Positions 8,264 to 16,377 of a DNA stretch of 44,339 nucleotides are shown piece after piece; the first letter of the stretch is position 1; every line of letters begins with the position of its first letter. Position numbers and translations under genes: made by a program. The notes below the pieces were generated by a model. The model ran no database searches, was not told where the DNA came from, and was given only the letters and a program-made list of their open reading frames with translations. The DNA comes from a bacterium (GTDB lineage: Bacteria > Vulcanimicrobiota > Vulcanimicrobiia > Vulcanimicrobiales > Vulcanimicrobiaceae): the NCBI GenBank assembly GCA_021790895.1, contig JAJYFM010000010.1:1-44339 (forward strand). Reading direction: 5' to 3'.

Positions 8264-9252
8264 CGCGGAGAGCGCTCCAACAGAATCAACGCGAAGGCGT
8301 CATCATCGTCGGTCAGAAATTCCCGCTCCACAAAGCCGCACTCCTCGCCCATCGCACGCACCTCCTCGCGCGTAAACTTATGCGATGATTCGATGTGCAC
8401 GCGCTCGCCCGCGGCGACATCGATGCTTTCGTGCCCCGCGCCCAGCGCATAGGTCGCGCTACGTTCCGCAATCAAGTAGGCTTCAATGCTCCCGGTCGCT
8501 TCGTCGAAACTCGATGCATAGCGAAAATTGGCCAGATCGATCTCGGCACCGAGCTCACGATTGATGCGCGCAAGCACATTTTTTGAAAACGCCGCCGTCA
8601 CACCGAGCGCGTCGTTATAGGCAAGTTCCATCGCTGCGCGTTCCTTACGGAGATCGACGCCGAGCAAGAACATATCGCCGGGAGAAAGGGCGGCATGAAT
8701 CGCCGCAAAAAGATCGCTTCCGCGTCGACCGGGATAGTTTCCTAAATTCGACCCCAAGAAAAGCGCGAGCGTCGCCGAACGCGGCTCGACGTCGGCAAGA
8801 ACTTGAAAATAGTCGCCGACGAGCGCCTCCACGGTGATTTGCGGGTAGGTATCGAGCAGTTGTGCCGCGGCGGTACGCACCGCCTCAAGCGAAATATCGA
8901 TCGTGGTGTAGCGGACGGAACCGTACTGTGCGATCGCCTCCTCGAGCAACATTCGCGTCTTTTCAGAGCTCCCACCGCCGAGTTCGAGCAGGTGCGGCGG
9001 CTTCCCGATTTTCTCGACGATCCTGGTTGCATGCTGTTTGAGGAGCGCGCGTTCCCGTCGCGGCAGATCGTACTCGGGAAGTAGCACGATCGCTTCGAAG
9101 AGCGCCGATCCCAGCGCGTCGTAGAGATACTTCGATGAAATCGCTTTTTGCGGTGCGCGTAGGCCGGCGAGCACATCGCGTTCGAAATCGGCGGCAAGGT
9201 GGCTCTCCCAAATTCGCTCGCGATAGCGGCCGTTCGATTCCATGGGATTCAT
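8260..9252 (-). CDS. egtD: EgtD-like L-histidine N-alpha-methyltransferase (DUF2260 family)
   Basis: EgtD makes hercynine (histidine betaine) from histidine with three S-adenosylmethionine molecules, the first step of ergothioneine synthesis. The 330-residue product matches the family length (about 320). Visible signatures: ISSKYLYDALGSALFEAI near the N-terminus, the SAM-binding LLELGGGSSEKTRMLLEE, TIDISLEAVR, LFLGSNLGNY, and the family block GVTAAFSKNVLARINRELGA, then HIESSHKF near the C-terminus. ATG 9252 overlaps the permease stop as ATGA; a longer frame exists upstream inside the permease gene. No egtB (sulfoxide synthase), egtC or egtE is in the window, so the pathway is incomplete here or the substrate may be another amino acid. 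It is the last gene of a transglycosylase-permease-methyltransferase run. Confidence 0.85.
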   Translation of the reverse strand: MNPMESNGRYRERIWESHLAADFERDVLAGLRAPQKAISSKYLYDALGSALFEAIVLLPEYDLPRRERALLKQHATRIVEKIGKPPHLLELGGGSSEKTRMLLEEAIAQYGSVRYTTIDISLEAVRTAAAQLLDTYPQITVEALVGDYFQVLADVEPRSATLALFLGSNLGNYPGRRGSDLFAAIHAALSPGDMFLLGVDLRKERAAMELAYNDALGVTAAFSKNVLARINRELGAEIDLANFRYASSFDEATGSIEAYLIAERSATYALGAGHESIDVAAGERVHIESSHKFTREEVRAMGEECGFVEREFLTDDDDAFALILLERSPR

Positions 9253-10652
9253 GGCTTCGGCTCGGGTCGCAGCAACGAGCGGTGAAAACCGTAAAGAAAA
9301 TAGACGGCGAGGCCGACCACGAACCACGCGGCAAATCGTAGCCAGGTCGGTAACGAAAGCCCCGTGATCAGATAGATGCAGCCGAGAGCTCCCAAGATCG
9401 TAAAGAGCGGGGCGAGTGGCGCGCGGAACGGGCGCGGAGCATCCGGCTCAACGATACGCAGCACCAAAACGCCCGCGCAGACGATTGCGAATGCCGAGAG
9501 CGTTCCGATGTTCACGAAGTCGAGCAACGTCGAGAGCGGCAGCACCGCCGCAAGAACGGCAACGACGACGCCGGTAATGACGGTCATGCGCGCCGGCGTT
9601 CGAAAGACCGGGTGGATGCGTGCGACTCCCGGCGGCAACATCCGATCGCGAGCCATGACGTAGAAAATACGAATCTGCCCCAGTAACGAGGTCAGCATGA
9701 CCGTAGTGTTGCCGGCGACACCACCGAACGCGACGATGGCATAGACGAGGTTATTGTGCGAGACATTTCCCAATGCATCGAGCATCGCAGCACCATCGGA
9801 GAGCCGCCCGTACGGCATCGCTCCTACCGTTGCGTATGCGATCGCGACGTAGAGCACGCCGCCGATCGCGAGCGCAAGGAGAATGCCGATCGGAACGTGA
9901 CGCTTGGGCTCGTGCGCCTCTTCCGATGCCACCGTCACGGTGTCGAAACCGATGTAGGCATAGAACACCAACGCCGTGCTTGCCACGATTCCGTGCCACC
10001 CGTGTGGCGCGAACGGCGTGAGGTTTGCCGGGTGCACGCCGGGTAAGACCACCGCGAGGAAGATCAGCATCGAGAGGACCTGGAAAATCACCAGCGCGCC
10101 ATTAATGCGCGCCGACTCACGAATGCCGATCGCAACCAACGCTGCGATTGCCAGCGTGATGAACGCCGCAATCAAATCGAACTGCGGATGCGCCGTAAAG
10201 ACGTTTGCCTCGCGCGCCCACATCGGCAGAATGATGCCGACCTTGGTTAATAAATGGCCGGCGTATTGGGACCACGACGAAGCGGTCGGCGCGACCGAGA
10301 GCCCGTATTCGAGAATGAGATCCCAGCCGATGACCCATGCGACGAACTCGCCAAGGGTTGCATAGGCATATGTGTATGCGCTTCCGGCAATCGGTACCAT
10401 CGAGGCAAACTCTGCATAACAGAGCGCGACACAGAGGCTGACGAGCCCGGAGAAAACATATGCGAGTACGACCGCAGGGCCGGCGACGTGCGCGCCGGCG
10501 CCGATGGTCGGAAATATTCCACCGAGCATCGTGCCGAGCCCGATTGCGGTCAGCGCGGGCCAGCCCAGCGCTCGACGCAGCTTCGGCCCATCGCTCTGTA
10601 CGGATTCGCGCGCAATCGGTTGTCGCGCGAGCAATTGACGGAACCGACTCAT
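9249..10652 (-). CDS. APC-superfamily amino acid permease
   Basis: A 467-residue inner-membrane amino acid transporter with about 12-13 transmembrane segments. The start of helix 1 is WPALTAIGLGTMLGGIFPTI and the next motif is YAEFASMVPIAGSAYTYAY, then TLGEFVAWVIGWDLILEYGL and FYAYIGFDTVTVASEEAHEP, all typical of the cationic amino acid transporter (CAT/YfnA) branch. In most relatives helix 1 reads GAIIGTGIF; here it is GTMLGGIFP. The gene starts 15 bp after the lytic transglycosylase and overlaps egtD by ATGA, so supply of histidine or a similar amino acid to EgtD is a reasonable guess. Compare the paralogue at 41987. Confidence 0.9.
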   Translation of the reverse strand: MSRFRQLLARQPIARESVQSDGPKLRRALGWPALTAIGLGTMLGGIFPTIGAGAHVAGPAVVLAYVFSGLVSLCVALCYAEFASMVPIAGSAYTYAYATLGEFVAWVIGWDLILEYGLSVAPTASSWSQYAGHLLTKVGIILPMWAREANVFTAHPQFDLIAAFITLAIAALVAIGIRESARINGALVIFQVLSMLIFLAVVLPGVHPANLTPFAPHGWHGIVASTALVFYAYIGFDTVTVASEEAHEPKRHVPIGILLALAIGGVLYVAIAYATVGAMPYGRLSDGAAMLDALGNVSHNNLVYAIVAFGGVAGNTTVMLTSLLGQIRIFYVMARDRMLPPGVARIHPVFRTPARMTVITGVVVAVLAAVLPLSTLLDFVNIGTLSAFAIVCAGVLVLRIVEPDAPRPFRAPLAPLFTILGALGCIYLITGLSLPTWLRFAAWFVVGLAVYFLYGFHRSLLRPEPKP

Positions 10653-10667
10653 CGTCGGCGCGCTTCT

Positions 10668-11402
10668 CTACAGCCGCAAAAGAATCCGCCCGCGTCGTTC
10701 GTACGCTCGCATCTTGCCCCAACGGTAGCGAATCAGCGCGATGTATTGTTTGGTCTCTGCGTACGGCGGAACACCGTGATATGCAAGGACGGCACCGGGT
10801 CCGGCGTTATATGCTGCCAAGGCAAGCGCGTACGGCGAGCCGACCACCGTTGCGGCATTCGCGTTCTTGTAGCGCGCGACGTAACGGCCGAGCAGCCGCG
10901 CCGACGCGCCGATCGAGGCATACGGGTCGAACGGATCGAGCCCCACTTCCGCAGCGGTACCGGGCATAAATTGACCGATCCCGATCGCACCCGACGACGA
11001 GAGTGCATAGGGATCGTACGCAGATTCTTGGAGCAGCGTCGCAGCAAGAAAGAGCGGCGGCAATGCACGAAGGCGCGCCGATCGCACCGTAACGAACGCG
11101 AGATAGAGGGCGGCGTTTGCGTCGATCCGCGGATTATCGGCAAGAATAGCCCGAGCAATCGCGAGCGCATCGTGACGAACGGTGCCGCCGTTTCGCACGA
11201 GATCGGCGCCGGCGAGTCCATCGAGCAAACGATGGTGCGGCCAACTTAAGATCGCATTAACGAGCGGAACATCAAAGCGCTGCTTCTTTGCAATCGTACG
11301 CGGCTGGTGCAAGGGAAATGCACTACATGCGCACAAGAGCGCAACCATCATCGACGTTGCGCGAGCAAGAAGGGAACGCAACCATGGGTTTCGTCGGCGC
11401 AT
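10668..11402 (-). CDS. SLT-type lytic transglycosylase, probable lipoprotein
   Basis: The 244-residue envelope protein would cleave peptidoglycan with formation of 1,6-anhydroMurNAc ends. The catalytic Glu lies in LLQESAYDPYALSSSGAIG (about residue 126), followed by IGQFMPGTAAEVGLDPFDPY and LALAAYNAGPGAVLAYHGVP, the normal SLT/MltE-Slt70 C-domain motifs. The N-terminus has basic residues, a hydrophobic stretch and LLCACS; Cys26 preceded by Leu-Cys-Ala could be a lipobox. ATG 11402 has a GAGGA-like site upstream but overlaps the divergent gene by 19 bp; ATG at 11351 would shorten the basic region and is the alternative. First gene of the minus-strand run ending in egtD. Confidence 0.88.
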   Translation of the reverse strand: MRRRNPWLRSLLARATSMMVALLCACSAFPLHQPRTIAKKQRFDVPLVNAILSWPHHRLLDGLAGADLVRNGGTVRHDALAIARAILADNPRIDANAALYLAFVTVRSARLRALPPLFLAATLLQESAYDPYALSSSGAIGIGQFMPGTAAEVGLDPFDPYASIGASARLLGRYVARYKNANAATVVGSPYALALAAYNAGPGAVLAYHGVPPYAETKQYIALIRYRWGKMRAYERRGRILLRL

Positions 11403-11917
11403 TATTCATCGTCCTCGTTATCGGTGATCTCGCCTCGACCTTCTTCTATCACGTTCCGCAACATCTTTGGTTCACGTTGCATTTGCGCACCCATCACGAT
11501 CGCCGTCGTTCCTATTGGGACCACGCCGTCCTCTCTCGCGACCCGGCGATTCTGCTCGACGGATTTTACGGAGCGTTCCCCTACCTCGTTGTCGCGTCGC
11601 TTGCCGCGCGGCTCTCCTGGGAAGGAGCCCTCTTCGGCCTCCTTCTCGGCCAGTTGCACGTCTGGTGGCGCCACACGACCGAGCTCGGCTGGAAGAGCCC
11701 ACGCTGGGCCGAGGCGATCCTTCGTCCCCTGCAGATCGTGCTTCCCGAGGATCATGACGGCCACCACCGAAACCCCGAGGTCGAGTTCGGCGACATCTTC
11801 CGCTTCTACGATGCTCCGGCTCGAGCGCTCATCAGCCTTCTCGCCCCGACCAGCAGGCGCACCCGCAACGCGTCGACGCGACGTCGGCGAGCGAAAAGGA
11901 TACCGGTGCGCGCCTAA
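11384..11917 (+). CDS. membrane histidine-box protein, lipid-desaturase (CarF/TMEM189)-like
   Basis: A 177-residue protein with hydrophobic segments at about 1-20 and 60-90 and three histidine clusters: LHLRTHHDRRRSYWDH (HxxxHH), QLHVWWRHTTELGW (HxxxxH) and LQIVLPEDHDGHHRNPEVEF (HxxHH). The order and the spacing Q-x-H-x-W-x-x-H, then LQ and HxxHHxxP, recall the CarF/TMEM189 'Lipid_desat' family, which introduces the vinyl-ether bond of plasmalogens, and more loosely the fatty-acid hydroxylases. Membrane di-iron chemistry on a lipid is therefore likely; the precise reaction is not established. ATG 11384 follows an AAGGGA site. Ten bases downstream begins a GT28 glycolipid synthase, supporting a membrane-lipid role. 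A basic tail (RRTRNASTRRRRAKR) ends the protein. Confidence 0.6.
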   Translation: MGFVGALFIVLVIGDLASTFFYHVPQHLWFTLHLRTHHDRRRSYWDHAVLSRDPAILLDGFYGAFPYLVVASLAARLSWEGALFGLLLGQLHVWWRHTTELGWKSPRWAEAILRPLQIVLPEDHDGHHRNPEVEFGDIFRFYDAPARALISLLAPTSRRTRNASTRRRRAKRIPVRA

Positions 11918-11927
11918 CGGGGAGATA

Positions 11928-13118
11928 ATGGCAAAGCGCGCACTCTTTCTTATTTCGGATACCGGTGGTGGACACCGGAGCGCCAGCAACGCAATTTGCG
12001 CGGCGCTCGACGAACGTACGGATCCTTCATTCGAGCACCGCATCGACGACGTTGCGGCGCATTGCGCGTTTCCGCTGACCCAGCTCGGCTTGGGATACAG
12101 CATGGCGCTGCGTTACGCACCTCCGGTCTATGGCGCGCTCTACTACGCAACCAACGGCCGCCGTCGCTATCGCGCACTCGTGCGTTTTTGCGAGCCGCTC
12201 TATCGCGAACGTCTGCGGAACCTTTTCCTCGAATATCGCCCCGACGTCATCGTCTCCGTCCACCCGCTGCTCAACCACGCCGCGCTGCGTGCGCGAGCGG
12301 ATGCCGGGCTTAACCATATTCCGATCGTCACGGTTATCACCGATCTCGGGAAAGTGCACGAATCGTGGCTGACGCCCGATGCCGATGCCATCGTCGTTCC
12401 CGCCCGCGAAGTCTACCTGCGCGCGCTCTCGCGCGGTGTCTCGCCGGCACGCCTGCGTTGGCTCGGGCATCCGATCCACCCGAAATTCGATGATGTCGTC
12501 GGCACCAAACAGGAATTGCGCAACGAACTCGGGCTGCCGCAAAAGGCATCGATCGTCATGCTGATGGCAGGCGGTGAAGGCGGCGGCAAATTGATGACCA
12601 CCGCGATCGCTCTCGCGAAGGCGCATCTTCCCGTCGAACTCGTCGTCGTCTGCGGACGGAATGAGGCGCTTCGCGAGCGACTCGCCGAACTCGCGCCGAC
12701 GCTGCCGACGCCGATGCACCTGCTCGGCTTCACGGATCAAATTCCCGAATATTTCCGCGCCGTCGATCTGCTCGTCACCAAAGCCGGTCCGGGATCGCTC
12801 GCCGAAGCGAACGCAGCGCAATTGCCGGTCGTCGTCTACGATTACGTTCCGGGGCAAGAACGCGGCAACGTCGATTTCGTGCGCAAGAACGGGCTTGGGG
12901 AGGTCGCGTTGCACGGCGCGGCACAGGTCGTCGCCTCCGTCGAGCGGATGATCGCCGACCCCGCCCGACTCACGCAGATTCGCATCCGCCAAGAAGAGGT
13001 TGCGCCGAAGGCATCGTCGCGCCGAATCGCCGCGCTGATCTCGCAGATCGCGGTCGACGGAACGATCCCCGCCGACGATTCCCCGTTCGCTCCGCAACTC
13101 CAACTCGCCGCGTTCTAG
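11928..13118 (+). CDS. GT28 glycosyltransferase, MGDG synthase / UgtP-like
   Basis: A 396-residue peripheral membrane glycosyltransferase. The N-terminal half starts LFLISDTGGGHRSASNAI, the acceptor-side glycine-rich motif of monogalactosyldiacylglycerol synthases and processive diacylglycerol glucosyltransferases, with VIVSVHPLLNHAAL and TVITDLGKVHESWL following. The C-terminal half has MLMAGGEGGGKLM, LLGFTDQIPEYFRAVDLLV and the nucleotide-sugar-binding TKAGPGSLAEANAAQLPVVV. It would transfer a hexose from UDP-sugar to diacylglycerol or a similar lipid; the sugar cannot be told. GGGGAG precedes ATG 11928. Coupled with the desaturase-like gene upstream; faces the SDR gene convergently. Confidence 0.85.
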   Translation: MAKRALFLISDTGGGHRSASNAICAALDERTDPSFEHRIDDVAAHCAFPLTQLGLGYSMALRYAPPVYGALYYATNGRRRYRALVRFCEPLYRERLRNLFLEYRPDVIVSVHPLLNHAALRARADAGLNHIPIVTVITDLGKVHESWLTPDADAIVVPAREVYLRALSRGVSPARLRWLGHPIHPKFDDVVGTKQELRNELGLPQKASIVMLMAGGEGGGKLMTTAIALAKAHLPVELVVVCGRNEALRERLAELAPTLPTPMHLLGFTDQIPEYFRAVDLLVTKAGPGSLAEANAAQLPVVVYDYVPGQERGNVDFVRKNGLGEVALHGAAQVVASVERMIADPARLTQIRIRQEEVAPKASSRRIAALISQIAVDGTIPADDSPFAPQLQLAAF

Positions 13119-13156
13119 CGACTCGATCGTAAATCCGATACGTCGCCGTCGATACG

Positions 13157-13177
13157 CGCGCGGGAATCTACCGCGCG
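13157..13177. other. inverted repeat between convergent genes
   Basis: A perfect 7-bp stem CGCGCGG/CCGCGCG with loop GAATCTA lies 39 bp past the glycosyltransferase stop and overlaps the last codons of the convergent SDR gene. There is no T-tract, so any terminator role is weak. Confidence 0.35.
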
Positions 13178-13938
13178 ACTAAGCGACGCGAGATACGCAA
13201 CAACAGCGAGCGCGGCGTGATCTTCGGTGAAAAAGCGAGCGCAGCGTTCATCGCACCGGGAACCACGACGCGCTTACCGCGCTTCCACCCTTCGTAACCC
13301 GCGCGTGCCACCGCCGACGCATCGGCGAGCGGTTGCATCGAGAGTAACCGCGTGCCCTCCATGTTTGCGCGTGCAAAAAACGCCGTTTTTGTTGCGCCCG
13401 GGCAGAGACAACTCACGGTAACGCCGTTCCCTCGCACCTCTTCCCAGAGCGCCTCGGAGAGCGAAAGGACGAACGCCTTACTCGCGTAGTACGTCGCCAT
13501 CAGCGGCCCGGGGAGAAAGGCCGCCGTCGAGGCAACGTTGATAACGCCGCCGCTCCGCGCCGCAAGCATCCCCGGCAGATAGTGTCGCGTCAGTCGCGCA
13601 AGCGCAAGCACATCGAGCCGAATTTCGTCGGCGATATCACTCTCCGGCAACTCCGCATAAGGGCCGTTGTTCGCGAAACCGGCATTATTGACCAAGAGAT
13701 CGCAATGCGGAATCGCTGCGGTGATCTGCGCTATACTTTCGTCGAGCGTCAGATCCGCAGCGATACACGTAACTGCAACACCGGATTTCTCGCGAATATC
13801 GGCGGCGATCGATTCCAGGCGTTCGCGCGAGCGTGCGACGAGCACACAGTCATAACCGTCGGCGGCGAGAAGACGCGCGAACTCCAAGCCGATGCCACCG
13901 GACGCACCGGTGATCAGCGCGAGCGGACGAGCGCTCAC
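13168..13938 (-). CDS. short-chain dehydrogenase/reductase (SDR)
   Basis: A 256-residue NAD(P)-dependent oxidoreductase of the classical SDR type. Cofactor motif TGASGGIGLEFARLLA at the N-terminus, VARSRERLE at the end of beta-2 (Arg suggests NADP preference), NNAG in LLVNNAGFANNGP, catalytic Ser in NVASTAAFLPG, and YYASKAFVLSLSEAL as the YxxxK site, then CPGATKTAF. The C-terminal AFSPKITPRSLLLRISRRL resembles the DltE/YqjQ-like branch. GTG 13938 overlaps the upstream hydrolase stop in a GTGA junction; an ATG 39 bp earlier lies inside that gene. Last gene of the ROK-hydrolase-SDR unit; substrate unknown. Confidence 0.9.
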   Translation of the reverse strand: MSARPLALITGASGGIGLEFARLLAADGYDCVLVARSRERLESIAADIREKSGVAVTCIAADLTLDESIAQITAAIPHCDLLVNNAGFANNGPYAELPESDIADEIRLDVLALARLTRHYLPGMLAARSGGVINVASTAAFLPGPLMATYYASKAFVLSLSEALWEEVRGNGVTVSCLCPGATKTAFFARANMEGTRLLSMQPLADASAVARAGYEGWKRGKRVVVPGAMNAALAFSPKITPRSLLLRISRRLVAR

Positions 13939-14651
13939 GGCAAATTCATGCGAAGGAACTCCAACGAAAACGCCCACGCCTCTTCGGCGACGGCGCCGCG
14001 ATACGAGTCACGGTCGCGCGATGCGAACCCATGCCCAGCATCGGGGTACAGATGCATCGAGAATTTCTTTTTCGCCTCCGATAACGCTTGAGCGAGGCGT
14101 CCGTGCTCCACCGGGGTTATGCTGGCATCGTCGGCACCGTAATGCAGCATCACGGGCGCCCGCAACTCACCGACACGCCCCACTAAGATCGGGCGACCGA
14201 GACTCTCTTCTTCCGGCGCGAGACCGCCGGCGTAGAAGGGAACCGCTGCGGCGATGCGGTCGGGAAATTCCAACGCGCTCAAGAACGCGAGCCGCCCACC
14301 CATACAGAAGCCGAGCGTTCCGAACGGGGCTTTCGCGACATCGTGACGCGCGTCGAGCCAAGCCATGGCATCGCGAATATAGCCGAGCCATTCGGCATCG
14401 GTTCGCCCTTGCAAGATCGGACGAATTTCCGCGAAGTCACCATATCCGAAGGTTCGACCATCGAAGAAATCCGGCGCGATGGCAAGAAAGCCCGCACGGG
14501 CGAGGCGGTCGCATTCGGACGCAATATAATTATTGACGCCGAAGGCTTCTTGGTAGAGCAGCACCGCACGATGCGGCCCGGGCGATTCGGGGAGTGCAAC
14601 GTATGCGCGACGTTCGCCATAGGTGATAAATGCGCCGTGAAGATTATCCAT
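13935..14651 (-). CDS. dienelactone hydrolase family protein
   Basis: A 238-residue cytoplasmic alpha/beta hydrolase. The nucleophile is Cys116 in GTLGFCMGGRLAF, as in carboxymethylenebutenolidase; the acid is in HYGADDASITP and the base in YPDAGHGFASRD. The conserved Glu of the family appears in LLYQEAFGVN. No aromatic-ring-cleavage genes are nearby, so a general esterase/lactonase role is as likely as chlorocatechol degradation. It overlaps the ROK kinase gene by 8 bp and the SDR gene by 4 bp, so all three are probably one transcript. Confidence 0.9.
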   Translation of the reverse strand: MDNLHGAFITYGERRAYVALPESPGPHRAVLLYQEAFGVNNYIASECDRLARAGFLAIAPDFFDGRTFGYGDFAEIRPILQGRTDAEWLGYIRDAMAWLDARHDVAKAPFGTLGFCMGGRLAFLSALEFPDRIAAAVPFYAGGLAPEEESLGRPILVGRVGELRAPVMLHYGADDASITPVEHGRLAQALSEAKKKFSMHLYPDAGHGFASRDRDSYRGAVAEEAWAFSLEFLRMNLP

Positions 14652-15597
14652 GCTTGTCGAGTCCTCCCTGAAGAGCCATCATCGCTGCGCCGACCTGGCC
14701 GGCGTCGTTCCCAAGACGTGCGATTTCGATTCGCGTCGTTCCTTTCGGCGCCATCGTTGTTAATTCATCAACGCGCGCCCGTACCGCGTCGATCATAAAA
14801 TCACCGGCGCTCGAGACGCCGCCGCCAAGGGCAATAAGCTCGGGATTGGTAAACGCGATGATGTTTGACAATCCAAGCGCAAGGTCGCTTGTGTAATTTT
14901 TCCATGCCGCGAGCGCGTGCAGATCGCCGGCTTGCGCGGCTTTGCGGATTTTCTTCGAGCCGAGTTTTCCTTTATCGGGATCGAGTAAGAAACTGCGCGG
15001 GAAGGAAGCGGCGACTGCCATTGCATGCCGAATGAGCCCCGTTCCCGAGGCCTGCGCCTCCATGCACCCGATCTTCCCACATCCGCAGATAAACCCGGTC
15101 TCTGGGCGAATTTGGTGGTGTCCGATCTCCCCGGCTGCAAAGCCGTGCCCGAGAATCAACTCGCCGTCGGCGACGATACCGCCGCCGATTCCGGTTCCCA
15201 ACGTGAGCATGACGAAATCACTCGCGCCTCGTCCGGTGCCGAAGTGATACTCGCCCAACGTCGCGCAGCGCGCATCGTTCCCGACGAAGACTTGCATTCC
15301 GAGCGCTTCGCGGAGCCGCTTCCCAAGAGGTGCGCCGAACCAGCCGAAATTCGGGCTATATCGAACCGAGCCGTCATGCAAGTCGATATTTCCCGGCGAG
15401 CCGATGCCGATCGCCTCGACCTTCGCAGGCGCCGAGCTTTTTGCCGCGCCCGCGACCTCGGCGACGACCGCGACAACGCGTTCGAACGTCAGATCGCTCA
15501 GATCGCGCTCGTGTTGGCTATGAATCGTGCCGTCGTCGGTGATGACGGCGGCGGTAACATGCGATCCACCTAGATCGATCCCGATTGCAGTTTTCAT
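14644..15597 (-). CDS. ROK-family sugar kinase (glucokinase-like)
   Basis: A 317-residue cytoplasmic kinase, probably acting on glucose or a related hexose with ATP. The phosphate-binding motif is IGIDLGGSHVTAAVITDDG; the sugar-binding region includes GSPGNIDLHDGSVRYSPN and VFVGNDARCATLGEYHFG with the catalytic Asp; LGTGIGGGIV follows. The ROK zinc site is seen as GEIGHHQIRPETG plus CGCGKIGCMEAQASG (His plus three Cys). No helix-turn-helix precedes the kinase fold, so it is an enzyme and not a ROK repressor. ATG 15597 has a GAGGA site. First gene of a three-gene unit; divergent from the YkgJ-like gene by 64 bp. Confidence 0.9.
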   Translation of the reverse strand: MKTAIGIDLGGSHVTAAVITDDGTIHSQHERDLSDLTFERVVAVVAEVAGAAKSSAPAKVEAIGIGSPGNIDLHDGSVRYSPNFGWFGAPLGKRLREALGMQVFVGNDARCATLGEYHFGTGRGASDFVMLTLGTGIGGGIVADGELILGHGFAAGEIGHHQIRPETGFICGCGKIGCMEAQASGTGLIRHAMAVAASFPRSFLLDPDKGKLGSKKIRKAAQAGDLHALAAWKNYTSDLALGLSNIIAFTNPELIALGGGVSSAGDFMIDAVRARVDELTTMAPKGTTRIEIARLGNDAGQVGAAMMALQGGLDKHG

Positions 15598-15661
15598 GGC
15601 TTTTGCGGGTATTCCTCAACGGCAAAGGCCACCCCCGCCGGGCTGGTCGAATCACTACCGA

Positions 15662-16339
15662 ATGGAAACGATCGATCTCACGCGACTGCGTGCATACACC
15701 AAAGAGACCGGGCAGCAGACACACCCGGAGATGCTCGACACCCGCCCCATGGAGCACGTAACGAAAATCGAGATCGACGAGGAGCATATTACCGTCGAAT
15801 TCGACGAACGCACGACGCGCTATTATAATGCCAACGAAATCGTCAAACGCGAGTGGGTCTATAAATATAACGACGACGACGCATTCGTGCGCGCGATCGC
15901 CGGCGTCATCGATCTCGCGCGCAAGCACCTCAAAGATTTACCTGAAAATATCGCCTGCCCACCCGGCTGCGCGGAATGCTGCAGCGGCTACGAACCCTTC
16001 GTTACCCGCGCCGATCTCGAACGGCTCGCCGCACACCTCAACATGAGCGTCGCCGACGTGATGCGCGAGTATATCGTCGAACGACGCTCCGCCGACGGCT
16101 ACCATCTCGGATGGGTTCGGAAAGTCACCGAAGATGTCTCCGACCGTTGCGTCTTTTTGAAAGGTTCGAAAAGCGGTCGCTATTATTGCGGCGTATATGA
16201 GGGGCGCCCCGGTGACTGTCGCGAGTTTTCGCCGATCGGCTGCGACGATGTCGACGACATGATCTCGCGCCGTACGAAGTTCGAACCCGGCTCGCCGTTC
16301 CAGCCGAAAAAACGCGCGACGCGTAAAACGCGCCGCTAA
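15662..16339 (+). CDS. YkgJ-family cysteine-cluster protein
   Basis: A 225-residue protein with the UPF0153/YkgJ metal-binding pattern: CPPGCAECCSGYEPF at about residues 99-113, and further Cys in SDRCVFLKG, RYYCGVYEGRPGDCREFSPI and GCDD. The family is thought to bind zinc or an iron-sulfur centre; its function is unknown. The N-terminal hundred residues are an extension rich in Glu/Asp (MEHVTKIEIDEEHITVEFDE) with a KTFYNYE-like beta pattern (TRYYNANEIVKREWVYKYN). The C-terminus is basic (KKRATRKTRR). ATG 15662 is chosen because the frame further upstream overlaps the divergent kinase gene. Thirty-eight bases separate it from the next gene. Confidence 0.8.
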   Translation: METIDLTRLRAYTKETGQQTHPEMLDTRPMEHVTKIEIDEEHITVEFDERTTRYYNANEIVKREWVYKYNDDDAFVRAIAGVIDLARKHLKDLPENIACPPGCAECCSGYEPFVTRADLERLAAHLNMSVADVMREYIVERRSADGYHLGWVRKVTEDVSDRCVFLKGSKSGRYYCGVYEGRPGDCREFSPIGCDDVDDMISRRTKFEPGSPFQPKKRATRKTRR

Positions 16340-16377
16340 CCAAAACCGTCGCACCGAAATCAGAAGGAGGCCGACCC

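Noticed and set aside
10254-11249. A 331-codon frame opposite the permease and transglycosylase
   Set aside because: Low-complexity Arg/Ala-rich translation with no motif; both real genes on the other strand have full family signatures.
12027-13103. A 358-codon frame opposite the GT28 gene
   Set aside because: It is the reverse-strand shadow of a gene with complete MGDG-synthase motifs, and its own sequence matches nothing.
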